This document shows, piece after piece, positions 60,986 through 64,000 of a stretch of DNA of 64,000 bases. The DNA is from Hymenobacter negativus (GTDB lineage: Bacteria; Bacteroidota; Bacteroidia; Cytophagales; Hymenobacteraceae), in NCBI RefSeq assembly GCF_016056375.1, contig NZ_JAEDAE010000001.1, positions 682,001 through 746,000 of the forward strand, in the 5' to 3' direction. The notes below the pieces were generated by a model, which worked only from the letters and a program-made list of their open reading frames with translations, was not told the origin of the DNA and searched no databases. Position 1 is the first letter of the stretch, and each line of letters begins with the position of its first letter. Both the position numbers and the translations under genes were made by a program.

Positions 60986-61098
60986 CAAATACTCCGAAAA
61001 GTAGCCTAAAATTCGCAGCTATGCGCAGTTGCCGGCTTCTTTGGTGGAGATAATCCAACGGTTTCTCATCATCCGTCAACTTCGGGTTGGCGCTTCCT

Positions 61099-63780
61099 AT
61101 GTCACTCCCCACCGCTTCCGCTGTTCGCCAGCAGTTCCTCGATTTCTTCGCCTCTAAAGGCCACCACATCGTGCCCTCGGCCCCGATTGTGGTGAAGGAT
61201 GACCCTACGCTGCTGTTCATCAATTCGGGCATGGCCCCGTTTAAGGACTACTTCCTGGGCAACAAGCCCGCGCCCTACAAGCGCATCGCCGACACCCAGA
61301 AATGCCTGCGCGTGAGCGGCAAGCACAACGATTTGGAGGAAGTAGGCTACGATACCTACCACCACACCATGTTCGAGATGCTGGGCAACTGGTCGTTCGG
61401 CGACTACTTCAAGACCGATGCCATTGCCTGGGCCTGGGAGCTGCTGACCGAGGTGTACAAACTGGAAAAAGAACGCCTCTACGTCACGTATTTTGAGGGC
61501 GACCAGAAGGACGGCACCGCCGCCGACACCGAAACCCAAAACCTGTGGCGGAAATACACTTCCGACGACCGCATTCTGCCCGGCAACAAGAAGGACAACT
61601 TCTGGGAGATGGGCGACACCGGCCCCTGCGGCCCCTGCACCGAAATCCACATCGACCTGCGCTCCGACGAGGAGCGCGCCGCCAAGCCCGGCCGCGAGCT
61701 GGTGAACGCCGACCACCCGCAGGTGGTGGAAATCTGGAACAACGTGTTCATGGAGTTCCAGCGCCTGGCCGATAAGTCCCTCATCAAGCTGCCCGAGCAG
61801 AGCGTGGACACCGGCATGGGCTTCGAGCGCCTGATGATGGCCGTGTCGGGCGTAAAGTCGAACTACGACACCGACGTGTTCCAGCCGCTCATTCAGTTCA
61901 TTGCCAAGGAAGTGGGCCTGGAGTACCACGGTACCGCGCCCGCCACGGTGAACGACCAGCCCGCCACCGAAAACGAGAAGACGGACATTGCCATTCGCGT
62001 CATCGCCGACCACATCCGCACCATCGCCTTCACCATCGCCGACGGCCAGTTGCCCTCGAACGTGAAGGCCGGCTACGTGATTCGCCGCATCCTGCGCCGA
62101 GCCGTGCGCTATGCATTTTCGTCGCTGAATCAAAAGCAGCCGTTCCTCTACAAGCTGGTGCCCGTGCTGGCCGAGCAGATGCGCAACATTTTCCCCGAGC
62201 TGAAAGCCCAGACGGCCTTTGTGCAGCGCGTGATTGAGGAGGAGGAAATTGCCTTCTTGAAAACGTTGGAAACCGGCCTGCGCCGCCTCGATGCGCTGGA
62301 AGAAACCACGCGCGCCAACGGCGGCGTCATCGACGGCAAAACTGCCTTTGAGCTGTCTGACACCTTCGGATTTCCGCTCGACCTCACCGCCCTCATTGCC
62401 CGCGAAAAGGGTCTGACGGTGGACGAGGAAGGCTTTAAGAAGGAGCTGGAGCAACAGAAAAGCCGCAGCCGCAACGCCCAGGAAACCGAGCAAAGCGACT
62501 GGGTGACCGTAACCGAACACGACGCCCCCAATGTGTTTGTGGGCTACGACCAGGACGAGGCCACTGCCCGCCTGCTGCGCTACCGCAAAGTCGACAAAAA
62601 GGGTAAAACCGAATACCAGCTGGTGTTCGACCAAACCCCGTTCTACGCCGAAAGTGGCGGCCAGATTGGCGATACCGGCTACCTGGAATCGACGCTGAGC
62701 AAGGTGCGTGTGATTGACACGAAAAAGGAAAACGACCTTATTATCCACACCACGCTGGAGCTGCCGCAGGAGCTAAACGAGGAATTTCTGGCCCGGCCCG
62801 ATGTTGCCCGTCGCACGCTTATCCGCAACAACCACACGGCTACGCACCTGCTGCAAGCCGCCCTGCGCGAGGTGCTGGGTAGCCACGTGCAGCAGAAAGG
62901 CTCTTTGGTCAATGACAAGCTGTTGCGCTTCGACTTCTCGCATTTTACCAAAGTTTCGGACGAGCAGCTGCGCGAGATTGAGCAGCTGGTGAACGCGCGC
63001 ATTCGTCAGCAAATCCCGCTCGACGAGCGCCGCAACGTGCCCATTGCCGAGGCCAAAACCCTGGGCGCCATGGCCCTGTTCGGTGAGAAGTACGGCGACT
63101 TTGTGCGCGTCATCACCTTCGACCGCGACTACTCGGTGGAGCTGTGCGGCGGTCTGCACGTAGCCAACACGGGCAGCATCGGGTACTTCAAAATCACGAC
63201 GGAAAGCGCCGTGGGCGCGGGCGTGCGCCGCATCGAGGCCGTGACGGCCGGCGCCGCCGAAGCCTTCGTCGACCAGCAGCTGGCCCTGCTGACTCAGGTG
63301 CGCGAAACCCTCGGCAACCCGCAGCACCTGCTCACCACCCTCGAAAAGCAGGGCGAGGAAATGGCCATCCTGCGCAAGCAAATCGAGCAGTTTGCCCAGC
63401 AAAGCATCAACCAGCAAAAAGACCAGTTGGTGAGCCAGGTGAAGGAGCTGAACGGGGTGAAATTCCTGGCCGCGCAAGTGCAGGCCGGCAGCGCCGACGC
63501 GCTCAAAACCCTGGCTTTCAACCTGCGCCAGGCCGTGCCCAACCTCGTGCTGGTGCTCGGCGCAGAAGTGGACGGCAAGCCGCAGCTGGCCGTGATGCTG
63601 GCCGACGAAATTGCCCAGGCCGGCAAGCTCAATGCTACCACGCTGGTGCGCGAGCTGGCCAAGGAAATCCAAGGCGGCGGCGGCGGGCAGCCGTTCTTCG
63701 CCACGGCCGGCGGCAAGAACGTAGCCGGGCTCGGCGCGGCCATTGCCAAGGCTGAAGCTGCGGTTGCGGCGGCCCAATAA
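61099..63780 (+). CDS. alaS: Alanine-tRNA ligase
   Basis: An 893-residue enzyme that charges tRNA-Ala and edits misactivated serine or glycine. The aminoacylation core has TLLFINSGMAPFKDYFLG (about 36), SGKHNDLEEVGYDTYHHTMF (75-94) and NWSFGDYFK. The editing domain has HTATH (His579, His583) and CGGLH (Cys683, His687) as zinc ligands; most AlaRS have CGGTH there. A DHHA1 C-terminal domain ends the protein with IQGGGGGQPFFATAGG. ATG 61099 (MSLPTASAV) is preferred to an in-frame upstream codon at 61087. A strong terminator follows. Standalone gene, divergent from the MerR-dprA unit. Confidence 0.98.
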   Translation: MSLPTASAVRQQFLDFFASKGHHIVPSAPIVVKDDPTLLFINSGMAPFKDYFLGNKPAPYKRIADTQKCLRVSGKHNDLEEVGYDTYHHTMFEMLGNWSFGDYFKTDAIAWAWELLTEVYKLEKERLYVTYFEGDQKDGTAADTETQNLWRKYTSDDRILPGNKKDNFWEMGDTGPCGPCTEIHIDLRSDEERAAKPGRELVNADHPQVVEIWNNVFMEFQRLADKSLIKLPEQSVDTGMGFERLMMAVSGVKSNYDTDVFQPLIQFIAKEVGLEYHGTAPATVNDQPATENEKTDIAIRVIADHIRTIAFTIADGQLPSNVKAGYVIRRILRRAVRYAFSSLNQKQPFLYKLVPVLAEQMRNIFPELKAQTAFVQRVIEEEEIAFLKTLETGLRRLDALEETTRANGGVIDGKTAFELSDTFGFPLDLTALIAREKGLTVDEEGFKKELEQQKSRSRNAQETEQSDWVTVTEHDAPNVFVGYDQDEATARLLRYRKVDKKGKTEYQLVFDQTPFYAESGGQIGDTGYLESTLSKVRVIDTKKENDLIIHTTLELPQELNEEFLARPDVARRTLIRNNHTATHLLQAALREVLGSHVQQKGSLVNDKLLRFDFSHFTKVSDEQLREIEQLVNARIRQQIPLDERRNVPIAEAKTLGAMALFGEKYGDFVRVITFDRDYSVELCGGLHVANTGSIGYFKITTESAVGAGVRRIEAVTAGAAEAFVDQQLALLTQVRETLGNPQHLLTTLEKQGEEMAILRKQIEQFAQQSINQQKDQLVSQVKELNGVKFLAAQVQAGSADALKTLAFNLRQAVPNLVLVLGAEVDGKPQLAVMLADEIAQAGKLNATTLVRELAKEIQGGGGGQPFFATAGGKNVAGLGAAIAKAEAAVAAAQ

Positions 63781-64000
63781 GTAGTCGACCACTTTGGTAC
63801 ACACCCTGAAGGGGCAGCTCCGGCGCGGAAGCTGCCCCTTTTGTTTTAAAAATATGCTTCCATGGCTGCGGAGTTCTGAGAATGGTTTGGCCGATTTTCG
63901 GACAATGTTCGCCTGTTTTGGTGTAATGCTCGAAGTCGGCCGACGATACATGGCTCAAACCCGCCGCTGCACTGGCATACGGTTACGTTTTTTTAAGCGA
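63781..64000 (+). other. Region downstream of alaS
   Basis: After the terminator at 63809-63849, no gene start, repeat or clear promoter can be recognised up to the window end. The next gene probably lies beyond 64000. Confidence 0.45.
63809..63849 (+). terminator. Intrinsic terminator of alaS
   Basis: An 11-bp stem AAGGGGCAGCT (63809-63819 with 63830-63840) extends by a few pairs past one bulge, followed by TTTTGTTTT. Confidence 0.88.

Noticed and set aside
60986..61098. Leader of alaS considered as a T-box or other riboswitch
   Set aside because: No T-box sequence, no antiterminator pair and no strong hairpin with T-run is visible.
61102..62748. Long minus-strand open frame opposite alaS
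   Set aside because: Shadow of a certain housekeeping gene; composition typical of reversed codons.
1..64000. tRNA, rRNA and transposase genes
   Set aside because: Looked for cloverleaf ends, rRNA conserved strings and DDE or Y1 transposase motifs by eye; none was convincing, though a tRNA could be missed without a computed search.

Overview
The window is GC-rich, densely coded chromosome from a member of the Bacteroidota, most likely a Hymenobacter-like member of the Cytophagales. Supporting signs are several proteins with C-terminal type IX secretion (T9SS) sorting domains, lipoproteins with a Cys lipobox, start codons without clear Shine-Dalgarno sites, and promoters of the form TTG - about 20 nt - TAnnTTTG. 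A thymidylate synthase, an alanyl-tRNA synthetase, DprA and a KatE catalase mark it as chromosomal. No rRNA, tRNA, CRISPR array, transposase or integrase gene was found.

Layout. 1-1842: 3' part of a molybdenum hydroxylase. 1923-6919: three paralogous lipoproteins with a kinase-like motif order; the third has lost the DRH motif. 6916-15801: metabolic and stress genes (CrtA-like monooxygenase, PNPOx-like flavoprotein, ACP phosphodiesterase, SlyD, KatE, a beta-propeller lipoprotein, a DPP-IV-type peptidase). 15948-22145: secreted proteins, including a Gly-rich fibre-like protein with an S74 intramolecular chaperone domain. 22316-24851: a convergent NarL-type response regulator and histidine kinase pair. 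24950-28472: an SF1 helicase, a small conserved protein and an AlkZ-like protein.

28558-40556 is the most notable stretch. Nine genes lie on the minus strand, read from 40556 downwards: coiled-coil membrane protein, Imm51-like protein, SWIM zinc-finger/DUF5691-like protein, MoxR ATPase, an AT-rich gene fusing a restriction-endonuclease-like domain to an ImmA/IrrE peptidase, a thioredoxin-reductase-like flavoprotein, DUF5682, a 2H phosphoesterase and a VWA protein. MoxR, VWA, DUF5682 and SWIM look like one chaperone-type NTP-dependent machine. The 2H enzyme and the nuclease-peptidase fusion look like added effector or regulatory parts. Immediately beyond, 41115-44744 encodes a nuclease-helicase with a HEPN/DUF4145-like N-terminus.

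44777-54128: housekeeping and envelope genes (tandem FKBP lipoprotein, DUF2809, MpaB-like oxygenase, MMPL exporter, ankyrin protein, ThyA, class IV aminotransferase). 54225-59376: two delta-60-repeat T9SS proteins with almost identical 3' ends. 59454-63780: dprA, a MerR regulator and alaS.

Dispersed palindromic (REPIN-like) elements of at least three families sit between genes. Two of them supply the stop codon of the neighbouring gene, and another type is inserted in frame inside DUF5682 and, in degraded form, probably inside the SWIM gene. Functions are assigned by reading motifs by eye; no database search was possible.
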